From NCBI RefSeq assembly GCF_003355005.1, contig NZ_CP029986.1, positions 186,001 through 250,000 on the forward strand: DNA of 64,000 nt, given 5' to 3'. The position numbers were made by a program, and so were the translations under genes. The stretch is from Sphingomonas sp. FARSPH. Its GTDB lineage: Bacteria > Pseudomonadota > Alphaproteobacteria > Sphingomonadales > Sphingomonadaceae. The notes below the pieces were generated by a model. It made no database searches and was not told where the DNA came from. It saw nothing but the letters and a program-made list of their open reading frames with translations. This document shows, piece by piece, positions 34,863 through 44,071 of this stretch (position 1 is its first letter; the number at the start of each line of letters is the position of its first letter).

Positions 34863-35543
34863 ATGGTCATGCGCATCCTGATCATCGAGGACGATCTCGA
34901 AACCAATCAATTCGTCGCCAAAGGTCTGAGCCAAGCCGGCCATCAGGTGAGTACGTGCGCCGATGGCCGAGATGGACTGTTTCAGGCCACCGGCGGCGAC
35001 TTCGACGCGATCGTGCTTGACCGGATGCTGCCCGGCCTCGACGGCCTGGCAGTCGTCAAGGCGCTGCGGGCAGCCGGCGACGCGACGCCGGTCATCATGC
35101 TGACCGCGGTCGGCGGCATTGCCGACCGGGTGGAGGGGCTTGAGGGCGGCGCCGACGACTATCTCGTAAAGCCCTTCGCCTTCTCGGAGCTTGCGGCGCG
35201 GCTGAACGCGCTGGGCAGGCGGCCTGCCGCGCGGGTGGAGTCACCTACTCTCACCGTCAGTGGAATCGCGCTTGATCTGCATCGGCGGACCGTCGAGCGC
35301 GACGGTCGTCGGATTGTCTTGCAGCCCCGCGAGTTCGCCTTGCTCGCCGAGCTGATGCGCAACCCTGGCCGCGTCATGACCCGTACCATGTTGCTCGAGC
35401 GGGTCTGGGATTTCGATTTCGACCCGCAGACGAATATCGTCGAAACCCATCTCTCCCGCCTGCGATCGAAGCTGAATGCCGGTTTCGAGAGGGACGCGAT
35501 CGAGACCGTTCGCGGCGCCGGCTACGTGCTGCGGGCCGAATGA
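34863..35543 (+). CDS. OmpR-family response regulator of RND module 1
   Basis: A 226-residue regulator: MRILIIEDD, phosphoacceptor Asp in IVLDRMLPGLDG, Lys in DYLVKPF, C-terminal winged helix with LQPREFALLAELM and HLSRLRSKLNAGF. Start could be 34863 or 34869. It is closely similar to the regulator at 49599. The stop overlaps the kinase start (ATGA). Likely controls the pump operon. Confidence 0.93.
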   Translation: MVMRILIIEDDLETNQFVAKGLSQAGHQVSTCADGRDGLFQATGGDFDAIVLDRMLPGLDGLAVVKALRAAGDATPVIMLTAVGGIADRVEGLEGGADDYLVKPFAFSELAARLNALGRRPAARVESPTLTVSGIALDLHRRTVERDGRRIVLQPREFALLAELMRNPGRVMTRTMLLERVWDFDFDPQTNIVETHLSRLRSKLNAGFERDAIETVRGAGYVLRAE

Positions 35544-36901
35544 TGCTGAACCGCTTCAGGCGCTCGACCTCCGGCCTTGTCACCCTCGTTGCGCTCCTTC
35601 TCGGCATGGCGACGGCTGTCATCGGAACGGTCGCCTACGAAGTGACGCACGAGGCGCTGGAGCAGCAGCTCGATCACCGGATCGAGGCGGAGATGCGCTC
35701 GCTGATTGCGGAAAGCCGCGGTACGATGCCGGGCCTGACCGCCGCGATCAGGCGCAGAAGTGCCGCCCGATCTACCTCCAGCCTCGATTACATCCTCCTC
35801 GATCGCGAGGGGAATGCAATCGCCGCGACGATCGTGACCGATCATCCCGCCGCTCCCGGATACGAAGAGTTCCTGCACTATCGACGCGGAGAAGCCGTCG
35901 GGGTCGCCCAGGCGCTGACGACATCTCTTGGGGCCGGCACGTTGATCGTCGCGGCGGATCGCAGCGGGCTCGACGAGATTGATCGAACGCTCATGCAGCT
36001 GTTCGCCGGCGCTCTGGCGGTGACGCTGCTCATGGGGAGCGTTTCCGCGCTGCTCGTCGGCTGGATTACGCGGCGGCGGCTTGCGCGGATCGACGCGACC
36101 GCAAAGGCGATCATCGCAGGCGATTTCACGCGCCGGGTGCCGGTCGACGGCTCGGGGAGCGAGTTCGATCGCCTCGCCCGGACCATCAATTCGATGCTCG
36201 AGCGGATCAATACCCTGCTCGACAATCTGCGGCAGGTATCGAGCGACGTCGCACACGACCTGCGGACGCCGCTCACGCGCCTCTACAATCGTCTGGATGG
36301 CGCGCTCTCGGGTCATGAGGCGGAGCCGCAGCGGGGTGCAATCGAGGCGGCGAGGAGCGAAGCGGCCGAATTGCTGGAGATTTTTGCGGCGCTGCTGCGG
36401 ATCGCCGAGATCGAAGGAATGCAGGATCGATCCCGGCGACAGCCAGTGGACCTGACGGCCTTGGTGGAGCAAATGGGTGAAACCTACGCGCCCGATTTCG
36501 AGGCGAACGGACATCGCTTCGAAGTCGATGCAGGCCCTGGCGCCGTTATCCACGGGGATCAGCGGCTCCTCAGTCAGGCCGTGGCCAATCTGCTCGACAA
36601 TGCCTTGCGCCATACGCCTGCAGGAACGCTGGTGCGGCTTGTCGGCGAAACCGGCGGCCGGACTGCGAGCATCACCGTGCGGGACGACGGACCAGGCGCG
36701 GCGGTTGCAGACCCCAGCACGTTGTTCCGCCGGTTCGTGAGGGTCGAGCACGCCAGGGCCTCCCCCGGCAACGGCCTGGGGTTGGCCTTGGTGGCTGCGA
36801 TCGTTTCCGCGATGGGAGGTGACGCCCGGATCGATAGCGGACCGGGGTTCGCGGTGATCCTCACTTTTCCGACCGTCGATGTCGGCCTGAAACCTGCCTG
36901 A
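35540..36901 (+). CDS. Sensor histidine kinase of RND module 1
   Basis: A 453-residue kinase: membrane segments at about 13-35 and 150-175, HAMP with RRRLARIDATAKAI, H-box SSDVAHDLRTPLTRL, N-box NLLDNALRHTP, G boxes DDGPGA and GNGLGLALV. Pairs with the preceding regulator. The D-L after the phosphoacceptor H marks it as a sister of the kinase at 50272. Confidence 0.93.
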   Translation: MMLNRFRRSTSGLVTLVALLLGMATAVIGTVAYEVTHEALEQQLDHRIEAEMRSLIAESRGTMPGLTAAIRRRSAARSTSSLDYILLDREGNAIAATIVTDHPAAPGYEEFLHYRRGEAVGVAQALTTSLGAGTLIVAADRSGLDEIDRTLMQLFAGALAVTLLMGSVSALLVGWITRRRLARIDATAKAIIAGDFTRRVPVDGSGSEFDRLARTINSMLERINTLLDNLRQVSSDVAHDLRTPLTRLYNRLDGALSGHEAEPQRGAIEAARSEAAELLEIFAALLRIAEIEGMQDRSRRQPVDLTALVEQMGETYAPDFEANGHRFEVDAGPGAVIHGDQRLLSQAVANLLDNALRHTPAGTLVRLVGETGGRTASITVRDDGPGAAVADPSTLFRRFVRVEHARASPGNGLGLALVAAIVSAMGGDARIDSGPGFAVILTFPTVDVGLKPA

Positions 36902-36938
36902 CGGACCACGGCGTTGGTAGGATCACCGCCAAAATTAC

Positions 36939-36960
36939 GATTCCCCAATGTGGCCGAGTG
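36939..36960. promoter_or_regulatory. Shared motif upstream of the sigma factor gene
   Basis: GATTCCCCAAT (36939-36949) and GGCCGAGTG (36952-36960), a near copy of 29253-29278. It lies about 65 bp before the sigma-factor start. Confidence 0.35.
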
Positions 36961-37023
36961 TTCGATTGTCATCGTCCTCGAAGTTTTCCATTTTCGGCGG
37001 CGGGAGGCGCGAGTTAGGTGGAG

Positions 37024-37554
37024 ATGATCAAGCCCGTTGAAAGTCTGCCGCTCGATGTCCTCTACGGCGTGCATCGCGCCGAGCTGCTGCGCTTTCTGAT
37101 CTCGCGTACGGGCGATCCGTCCGAAGCCGAGGATCTGGTGCAAGACCTTTGGCTCAAGGCAAGCCGCGTCAGTGCTGGTCCGACGGCGAACGGCCGGGCC
37201 TATCTGTTCCGAATGGCGCAAAACCTGATCGTCGACCGCGCACGCGAACGGCAACGCCGAATGCGGCGTGAGCGGTTGTGGATCGACGACGGGGCACCAC
37301 CCAGCGCCGCGTGCGAGGAACGCGTCGATCCCTCGCGTGACGCCGAGAAAGCGCTGATCGACCGCGAGGAGCTCGCTCGCTTGTCGCAGGCGATCGAAAC
37401 GGTTCCCGACGGAGCGCGTCGGGTCTTTGATCTGCACAAGTTGAAAGGACTGTCGCACGCGGAGGTTGCCGCCCAGCTGGGCATCTCCCACAGCGGTGTC
37501 GAAAAGCACATGGCGGTTGCGATGAAATATCTTCGTCGCGCGCTGGCCGACTGA
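37024..37554 (+). CDS. ECF sigma factor, FecI type
   Basis: A 176-residue extracytoplasmic-function sigma factor. Region 2: SEAEDLVQDLWLKA and AYLFRMAQNLIVDRARERQ; region 4: VFDLHKLKGLSHAEVAAQLGIS, GVEKHMAVAMKYLRRAL. The start is uncertain between GTG 37018 and ATG 37024; GGGAGG lies upstream. With FecR and the TonB receptor next door it should direct transcription of the receptor after a surface signal. Confidence 0.92.
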   Translation: MIKPVESLPLDVLYGVHRAELLRFLISRTGDPSEAEDLVQDLWLKASRVSAGPTANGRAYLFRMAQNLIVDRARERQRRMRRERLWIDDGAPPSAACEERVDPSRDAEKALIDREELARLSQAIETVPDGARRVFDLHKLKGLSHAEVAAQLGISHSGVEKHMAVAMKYLRRALAD

Positions 37555-37615
37555 GGGCGAACGATATGCGTGTCGTCTTTGATCGCTTAGGATTTTTCGG
37601 AAAGGCTACCGCGCA

Positions 37616-38566
37616 ATGAGCGCGCCCCGTCAAAGTGACGATGACGTCTTCGAGCAGGCCGTTGCCTGGCACCGCGCCCTCGCGCGTGACGACGCCGATT
37701 GGGACGCGTACATGTCATGGCTCGACCAGGATCCAGCGCACCGGGTCGCCTTTGATGAGGTCGCATTGCTGGACCGCATGATCGAGGATCATGCTCCTTC
37801 GCTGCAGCGCGAAGAGGACGCGGGCGTCGCCGATCATGCCCCGCAAAACACGCGCAAGCCCCTCTGGATCGGAGGCTCGATCGCCGCAGCGCTCGCGGCA
37901 GCGATCGCCTTGCCCATGCTGACGAAGACCCCGGCCGACATGGTCTATCACGCCGCCGCACAATCTCGGAGCATCACGCTCGCCGGCGACACGCGCGTGA
38001 CGCTCGCTCCCCGGTCGAGCCTTGTCGTTCAGGCTGGCGATCCGACGAGACTGCGGCTTGCAGCGGGCGAGGCCTATTTTGCCGTGCCTCATGTCGCCGG
38101 TCGCACCTTGTCGATCCGGGCGGGTGATTATGACGTTCGTGATATCGGTACGAAATTCTCGGTCAATCTTACGCCGTCCTTCCTGACCGTTGCCGTGGCG
38201 GAGGGAAATGTGTCCGTCCAGCCGCATACGGGCAACGCCGCGGCCGTTCCGGCCGGCAAACAGCTTCTCGCCGAGCGCGGGCGCGGCCGCGCTCGTCTTT
38301 CGACGGTGGTTGCATCCGACGTCGCCAGCTGGCGACGCGGCCGGCTCGTATATGCCGACGCGCCGCTCGACGTCGTCGTTGCCGACCTCTCTCGTTATAC
38401 GGGCAAGCGGGTGAGCGTCGATCAAAGGCTGCGAAACCGCAAATTCTCGGGAGTGCTAGCGATTGCCAATGGTCCGGGGATGTTTCGCGATCTTGCAGAG
38501 CTCATGTCTATCTCAAGCCGCCCTGATGGTGCTGGTGTCCGCTTCATTCCTGTCGGTGAGCGCTGA
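37616..38566 (+). CDS. FecR-type anti-sigma factor / signal transducer
   Basis: A 316-residue FecR protein. Cytoplasmic N-terminal part with the DUF4880-like WHRALARDDADW and YMSWLDQDPAHRVAFDEV, one membrane segment (about 83-100), and a periplasmic FecR domain (GDTRVTLAPRSSLVV, GEAYFAVPH, DIGTKFSVN, VAEGNVSVQP). The end contacts the STN domain of the receptor in known systems. It overlaps the receptor start by about 98 bases. Confidence 0.93.
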   Translation: MSAPRQSDDDVFEQAVAWHRALARDDADWDAYMSWLDQDPAHRVAFDEVALLDRMIEDHAPSLQREEDAGVADHAPQNTRKPLWIGGSIAAALAAAIALPMLTKTPADMVYHAAAQSRSITLAGDTRVTLAPRSSLVVQAGDPTRLRLAAGEAYFAVPHVAGRTLSIRAGDYDVRDIGTKFSVNLTPSFLTVAVAEGNVSVQPHTGNAAAVPAGKQLLAERGRGRARLSTVVASDVASWRRGRLVYADAPLDVVVADLSRYTGKRVSVDQRLRNRKFSGVLAIANGPGMFRDLAELMSISSRPDGAGVRFIPVGER

Positions 38567-40883
38567 AGCGGTTGCACAAGCATCGGTCCGACTCGAAAAA
38601 TCTACCGCCATCACCATCGACCTGCCGGAAGGCACGCTTGAAGCAAGCGTCGCACTGCTCGCGCAGCAGGCGGGCATCGCGGTCGCGTGGCTCAGTCCGC
38701 TTCCGAAAGCCATGGTCCCGCGCCTCCGCGCGCGGCTGACACCGCTGGCTGCCCTGCGGCGATTGCTGGTCGGTACAAAACTGACGGTCACGCAGGTGGG
38801 GCCGAGAACATATCGCATCGAATCCCGCGGGAATCTGCGGCCCCGGACGCAACCGGTGCCGCGCACGCCCCGCGCTGCGCCGCCCATCGCGGTCCCGGAA
38901 GAGCTGCAGCAACAGGAAATCGTCGTCACGGCGCGAAAGATCATCGAGCCGGTCAGCGGCGTTCCGGGCGGGATTGCCGTCCTGCAAGGCGCCAGGCTTC
39001 CGGGCGGCCGCCTCGGTTTCGCGTCGACCGACGTCGCCCTCGGGCTGGAGGGGCTGTCACTGACGAATCTGGGACCTGGCCGGAACCGGCAATTTATCCG
39101 CGGGGTCGCCGACAGTCCGTTCAATGGCCCTAGCCAATCGACCGTCGCGGTCGTCCTCGACGAGGCGCGCATCACCTTCGACGCGCCCGACCCCGATTTG
39201 CGACTGGTCGATATGGAGCGGATCGAGCTGCTGAAAGGGCCTCAAGGACCGCTCTACGGCTCGGGTGCGCTGGGCGGCGTCTATCACATGGTGACGAGGA
39301 AACCCGACCTCGCCGCACATCAGTTCCACACGAGTGTCTCGACCGAGATCGTGCAGAGCGGCGGGGTAGGCGCCGGCATCGAGGGAATAGTCAACCTGCC
39401 GCTAGCCGACGATCGCCTGGCCATACGCGGCGTGGGATATGCGTCGCGCGAGGCGGGTTGGATAGACCGCGTTGGACAGAAGCGGAACGCCAATCGCGCA
39501 GAAACGACCGGGGGACGGCTGGCGGTGCGCTGGCAGCCCGATCCGGTCTGGAGACTGGACGTCGCCGGCACCCTGCAGAATGTGAATACGCGGGACAGCC
39601 GTTATGTCGTCCAGGAGGACGTGGTCCGCCGCCCGGCCGGTATCACCGAACCCAGTGACAACGACTTTTCGGCGCTCAGTGGATCGCTCGCAGGTCGTAT
39701 CGGGGATTTAAGACTTCTGGTCTCTTCCAGCTACGTCCATCACGCGGTCGACTATGTCCAGGACGCGACCGATGCCGCGCCGGCGTTCGGGCGTGTCGGC
39801 CCCCTTCGCTTCAGCGACACGCGACGCTACTCTGTCCGCAATTACGAAGCGCGACTGTCGTCGGCGACGCCGGGCGCCTGGTTGATCGGCGCCTCGTACA
39901 TGCGCGCTGTTAGTGATGAAACCGGAACGATTGAATCGATCAGCCGCGATCCCAATTCGGCTCAGGTGCAAAGCCGGTTGCGGCGCGTGGTGGAGATTGC
40001 CGGGTTTGGTAATGCGACCCTCAACGTCGCGCCGCGCGTTCAGGCGACTGTCGGCGCCCGCGTCTCCCACACGGCCGACGAGGACGAAACTGCGGAGGAA
40101 GCTGGCGCTACCGTCAGTCGGATCGGGAAAACGACGCTCTCCCCCAGCCTCGCCGTATCGTGGCGCCCGCCCGGCAGGGGACTGGTCTATCTGCGTTACG
40201 CCCGCGCGGTGCGCCCAGGCGGCCTCGCGCCCAATGCGACCACGCAAGCGACGCGCTTCGATGCCGACGAGTTGGGATCTGCCGAACTGGGTTATCGGGG
40301 ATATCTGCACGGCGACACGCTTCGCTTCGACGTCGGCGCCTTTCATACGAGCTGGTCCGGCATCCAGAGCGATTATCTGCTTCCGAGCGGGCTGGTATCG
40401 ACACGTAATGCCGGCAGCGCAGCCGTGCTCGGCGCAGAGATCAGCGTGGATTGGGACGCATCGGCAAGGCTGCGCATTTCGGCAGGCGCAAGCTATGTCG
40501 ACGCCAGGCTGACGCGAAGCGAGGACGGCGTGGAAGTCGATGATCGTCGGCTGCCGATCACGCCGGATCTCAGCGCCCGGCTCGTCGCCGCCTGGCGTTT
40601 GAACGTCGGACACTGGTCGGGGTCATTGGGAGGACAAGCGAATTACGTCGGCCATGCCCATCTGACCTTCGATCCCGCCGCCGATCGCACGATGGGAGGA
40701 TATGCTCTGCTGTCGGCCAACGCGCAGATGAGCAGAGACCAATGGACGGTCACTGGCCGAATAGACAATCTGCTCGACACGACCGCAGATACGTTCGCAT
40801 TCGGCAATCCGTTTTTGAAGGAACGCCAGTTCACACCCCTGCGACCCCGGACCGTCACGCTGTCGGTGTCACGCTCCTGGTGA
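38469..40883 (+). CDS. TonB-dependent receptor with STN signalling domain
   Basis: An 804-residue outer-membrane receptor. Signal peptide to about residue 38 (ending EAVAQA), STN domain (about 40-110: LEASVALLAQQAGIAVAWLS), TonB box QEIVVTARK near 155, plug domain (RGVADSPFNG, IELLKGPQGPLYGSGALGG) and a C-terminal barrel ending LSVSRSW. Start ATG 38469 is preferred because it gives a full signal peptide; 38526 is an alternative. Ligand is unknown: siderophores, haem or sugars are candidates. It is controlled by the preceding FecI/FecR pair. Confidence 0.9.
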   Translation: MVRGCFAILQSSCLSQAALMVLVSASFLSVSAEAVAQASVRLEKSTAITIDLPEGTLEASVALLAQQAGIAVAWLSPLPKAMVPRLRARLTPLAALRRLLVGTKLTVTQVGPRTYRIESRGNLRPRTQPVPRTPRAAPPIAVPEELQQQEIVVTARKIIEPVSGVPGGIAVLQGARLPGGRLGFASTDVALGLEGLSLTNLGPGRNRQFIRGVADSPFNGPSQSTVAVVLDEARITFDAPDPDLRLVDMERIELLKGPQGPLYGSGALGGVYHMVTRKPDLAAHQFHTSVSTEIVQSGGVGAGIEGIVNLPLADDRLAIRGVGYASREAGWIDRVGQKRNANRAETTGGRLAVRWQPDPVWRLDVAGTLQNVNTRDSRYVVQEDVVRRPAGITEPSDNDFSALSGSLAGRIGDLRLLVSSSYVHHAVDYVQDATDAAPAFGRVGPLRFSDTRRYSVRNYEARLSSATPGAWLIGASYMRAVSDETGTIESISRDPNSAQVQSRLRRVVEIAGFGNATLNVAPRVQATVGARVSHTADEDETAEEAGATVSRIGKTTLSPSLAVSWRPPGRGLVYLRYARAVRPGGLAPNATTQATRFDADELGSAELGYRGYLHGDTLRFDVGAFHTSWSGIQSDYLLPSGLVSTRNAGSAAVLGAEISVDWDASARLRISAGASYVDARLTRSEDGVEVDDRRLPITPDLSARLVAAWRLNVGHWSGSLGGQANYVGHAHLTFDPAADRTMGGYALLSANAQMSRDQWTVTGRIDNLLDTTADTFAFGNPFLKERQFTPLRPRTVTLSVSRSW

Positions 40884-41907
40884 TCGGACGCAGTCGGTAG
40901 GTCGCAACGTAACCGACGTGATCCGACAGCATGCTGCCCGACGCATCCCGGCCGAACGGGGTCGTGATGCGGACCGCGTCGAGCGCCATGTCGGCACCGT
41001 CGAAGTGAAGCTGCCAATCACGGGCCCGCCGCAGCGACCAGCGTGCATCGCGGTCGAGAGCACCCCCTGTTGCCGCCACCTGCCGCAGGGCGTCGCGCAC
41101 CACGGGTTGTGCCGTCCAGCGCTGTACAGCGGCCTGCATCGGGAGCCGGCGAGCCGGCACCGACCCGACGTTGAGGTCTCCGGCGACGATCAGGGGGCGG
41201 CGTTCATCATGCGTTCTGGCGATAAACGCGGTCAGGTAAGCGAACTGCCGCTTCCAGGCGGCGTCGGCCCGTTCGGCTGGCACGCCCGACGCACCGCGGC
41301 TGTTCAGATGCGTGGTCAAAACGTCGATCCCGCCGGGGGCGTCCGGTGTTCCGATCGTCGCGATCATCGCGCCCTTTGCCGCGAGACAGTCGTAGCCGGC
41401 GCAGTCATAATGCGGGAATGTCTAGCTACGGACGCGGAGGATCGGGTGGTCCGACATTATGGCAAGTCCACTGCCGACAAATTTGCCCTCAGTCTCACCA
41501 ACCGACCACCGCGCGGCATCGGCGAAAACCCGCTCGTCGGTAGATGGCCGGCCTTCCGTCGTTGAACCGGTTCCCGGCCCCAGCGCGGCATATCGATAGC
41601 CTGACGCGCGGATCATCTCGCGTGCGCCTTCAGTGAATGCCTCTTGGACGACAGCGATATCCGGCGAATCTCCGCGCAGGTGCATTGATCGCAGGGTAGC
41701 GGCGATGCTTTGCAGCGCAGCGACACGGCCCCCTGCGACAGGCCACGGCAACCCTTTCACATTGTAGGTCAAAAGGGAAACGCCGTGAGCGATGCGCGGC
41801 GCGCGCGATGGTATCCGCGCCGCTGGGCTGGCCCCACCACCGGCAGCGCCGGCGAGCGCGACTGCCGCTGTGATGACCAGTGCTGCTGCACCCAAACGCC
41901 CGATCAT
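40855..41907 (-). pseudogene. Endonuclease/exonuclease/phosphatase family gene with in-frame amber stop
   Basis: One continuous frame of 351 codons encodes an exported EEP-fold protein but has a TAG at codon 162 (41424-41422). Before it: signal peptide MIGRLGAAALVITAAVALAGA, the EEP Asn in LLTYNVKGLPW, the metal Glu in IAVVQEAF. After it, in the same frame: FPHYDCAGYDCLAAKG, VAGDLNVGS, and the catalytic SDHVGYVATY. All active-site parts survive, so a single base change split the gene. Reinitiation at the ATG at 41367 would give only the C-terminal half. It is convergent with the TonB receptor, overlapping by 29 bases. Confidence 0.85.
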
Positions 41908-42125
41908 GCCTTCTGCCTCCAGCTGAGCGAAGGACGGCACGCAGCAGCAGCAGCCGCAGTCGACCATTGCCGAAGAATTTTTGATCCGCTGACTGCGGTG
42001 GGTCGCTGTGGTGCCGTTTAACCCCGTCAACGAGGGACGGGCGGTCGATGAAAGCCGGGCGAAACTATAGACGAATGCGTCGCATGACGCCGCTGGGAGC
42101 CCTCTTCTTGCGCGGCGGTGCATGA

Positions 42126-42881
42126 ATGACGCCGAGCGCACCATCGAAGCGCCTGCTTCTCTCGATCCATGACGTCAGCCCGCGCTTCGAGTCCCAGGTC
42201 GACCGCCTGCACGACCTGTTGAGCCGCTACGCACCCGTCGATCGCATCGCGCTGCTCGTCGTCCCGAACCACTGGGGCACGTCACCGATCACACCGGGCA
42301 GCCCCTTCGCGACCAAACTACGCGATCTCGCGCACCGCGGCGCAGAATTGTTCCTGCACGGCTATTTCCATCGGGACGATAGTAAGCACGACGGTCGTCT
42401 CGCCCGCCTGAAGGCAACGCAGATGACCGCGGGAGAGGGCGAGTTCCTCGGCATCGACGAGGCCGCTGCGCGTATCAAGATGCAGGCGGGCAAGAGCCTG
42501 CTGGAAGATATCGCGGGCACCCCGGTCGCAGGCTTCATCGCCCCAGCATGGCTCTATGGTCCCGGCACCTCGGCCGCGCTCGCCGAAATGAATTTTGCCC
42601 TCGCGGAGAACCATTTCAGGGTCTGGCAACCCGGCACGGGCCGGACGCTGGCGCGTGATCCGGTGTTGACCTGGGCGAGCCGCAGCCGGTCCCGCATCCT
42701 GTCGTCCTTGGCGGCGGCGCGCACCCTTCCCTTGGCAATGCGCTTCCTGCCGACCGCGCGCATCGGCGTGCATCCGGGAGATGCGCGGGTCCCGGCGATC
42801 ATGACCAGCATCGAACGCGCTGTCGCCGGGCTCGTCCAAACCCATGAACCCGCGCGCTACGCCGATCTGATGAAGGCTTAA
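42126..42881 (+). CDS. Polysaccharide deacetylase-like protein (DUF2334)
   Basis: A 251-residue cytoplasmic protein of the DUF2334 deacetylase group. The metal-binding signs LLLSIHDVSPRF (Asp) and ELFLHGYFHRDD (H-x-x-x-H) and the GFIAPAWLYGPGT strand are present. No signal peptide. It heads a glycan cluster; the next gene starts 3 bp after its stop. The likely job is deacetylation of a lipid-linked or nucleotide sugar intermediate. Confidence 0.88.
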   Translation: MTPSAPSKRLLLSIHDVSPRFESQVDRLHDLLSRYAPVDRIALLVVPNHWGTSPITPGSPFATKLRDLAHRGAELFLHGYFHRDDSKHDGRLARLKATQMTAGEGEFLGIDEAAARIKMQAGKSLLEDIAGTPVAGFIAPAWLYGPGTSAALAEMNFALAENHFRVWQPGTGRTLARDPVLTWASRSRSRILSSLAAARTLPLAMRFLPTARIGVHPGDARVPAIMTSIERAVAGLVQTHEPARYADLMKA

Positions 42882-42884
42882 GCC

Positions 42885-44045
42885 ATGAAGATTTTGACCT
42901 TCCTGCACAGTTTCGAACCCGGTGGCGTCGAACGCATCGCGCTGCGGCTCGTGCGCGAGTGGCGCGCGTCAGGCTATGATGCGCCGCTCTTCATGGGCCG
43001 GACAGACGGCGCGATGCGCGACGATGTCGGGGTCGATCTCGTTTATCATAGCCCGCGACAGCCGCGGATCGGTTCGGGGTGGTGGGAAACGATCTGGATG
43101 ATCGTCACGCTACCCGGCTTCATTCGACGGACACGACCCGACGCACTGTTCTGTGCGGGCAACACCTATGTCGTGGTCGCGGTCGCGATGAAACTGCTGC
43201 TGGGCCGCGCCTGTCCTCGCATCGTCGCGAAGATCAGCAACGACCTCGACCTAGCCGATCAGCCCCGAGCCGGTCGTATGGGCTACCGCCTGTGGCTCCG
43301 CTTCCAGGGGATGTTCATCGATCGGGCTGTCGCCATGGCCGAACCGATGGTTGGCGAGATCGCAGAATACCTTCGCATCGCTAGAACACGCATCGACATA
43401 GTCCCCGATCCAGCCCTCTCCGACGCCATGATCCGGGATTTGCGCAAAAAGTGTGCGCGCACGCCTACGGTCACGCAAGGTCGTCGATTTCTCGCCGTCG
43501 GACGCCTCGTTCCCCAAAAGAACGTCGCGCTCATGCTGCGCGCGTTCCAGCGGGGCGCACAGGTCGGCGATCACCTCACCATCGTCGGTGATGGACCGGA
43601 ACGTCCGAAGCTCGAAATTCTGGCTGCACGGCTCGGTGTCGATCGGGCGGTGACGTTTACCGGTTACGTCGCAGATCCGACGAGCCTCTTCAGCCATTTC
43701 GACGCCCTCCTGCTTTCGTCGAACTACGAAGGTGTGCCGGCGGTCGTCCTCGAAGCGCTCGCCGCCAACTTGACGGTGATTGCGACCGATTGCAGCCGGA
43801 GCATGGCGACACTACTCGCTGATGGCCGTCTCGGATTGCTGGTGCCGCCCGGTGACACCGCGGCACTCGCCGCTGCCATTAGCGCCGAATGGCCGCCCCG
43901 GAACGAGCAGCTCAGTCTCGATCAGGCGCGGCGCTTCACGATCGAGCGGTCCGCCGAGCTATACGCCGCCAGCTTCCAGCGAGCGACACGGTCCGCGGGC
44001 GCGACGACGCTGGCCCCGACCGGCACCGCCCCCACGATCGCCTGA
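42885..44045 (+). CDS. Glycosyltransferase family 4
   Basis: A 386-residue GT-B enzyme. N-terminal FLHSFEPGGVERIALRLV is typical of GT4; the C-terminal half has FLAVGRLVPQKNVALML, LTIVGDGPERPKLE, the catalytic-loop Glu in SSNYEGVPAVVLEALAANLTVIAT. It transfers a sugar to an envelope glycan or lipid; acceptor unknown. No membrane segment. Confidence 0.93.
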   Translation: MKILTFLHSFEPGGVERIALRLVREWRASGYDAPLFMGRTDGAMRDDVGVDLVYHSPRQPRIGSGWWETIWMIVTLPGFIRRTRPDALFCAGNTYVVVAVAMKLLLGRACPRIVAKISNDLDLADQPRAGRMGYRLWLRFQGMFIDRAVAMAEPMVGEIAEYLRIARTRIDIVPDPALSDAMIRDLRKKCARTPTVTQGRRFLAVGRLVPQKNVALMLRAFQRGAQVGDHLTIVGDGPERPKLEILAARLGVDRAVTFTGYVADPTSLFSHFDALLLSSNYEGVPAVVLEALAANLTVIATDCSRSMATLLADGRLGLLVPPGDTAALAAAISAEWPPRNEQLSLDQARRFTIERSAELYAASFQRATRSAGATTLAPTGTAPTIA

Positions 44046-44071
44046 CGATCAGCCTCCAACCTGAGAGCAAT

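Noticed and set aside
41367..41424. Frameshift splitting the EEP gene
   Set aside because: The two halves are in the same frame (54 bases, 18 codons, between the TAG and the next ATG), so it is a nonsense codon, not a frameshift.
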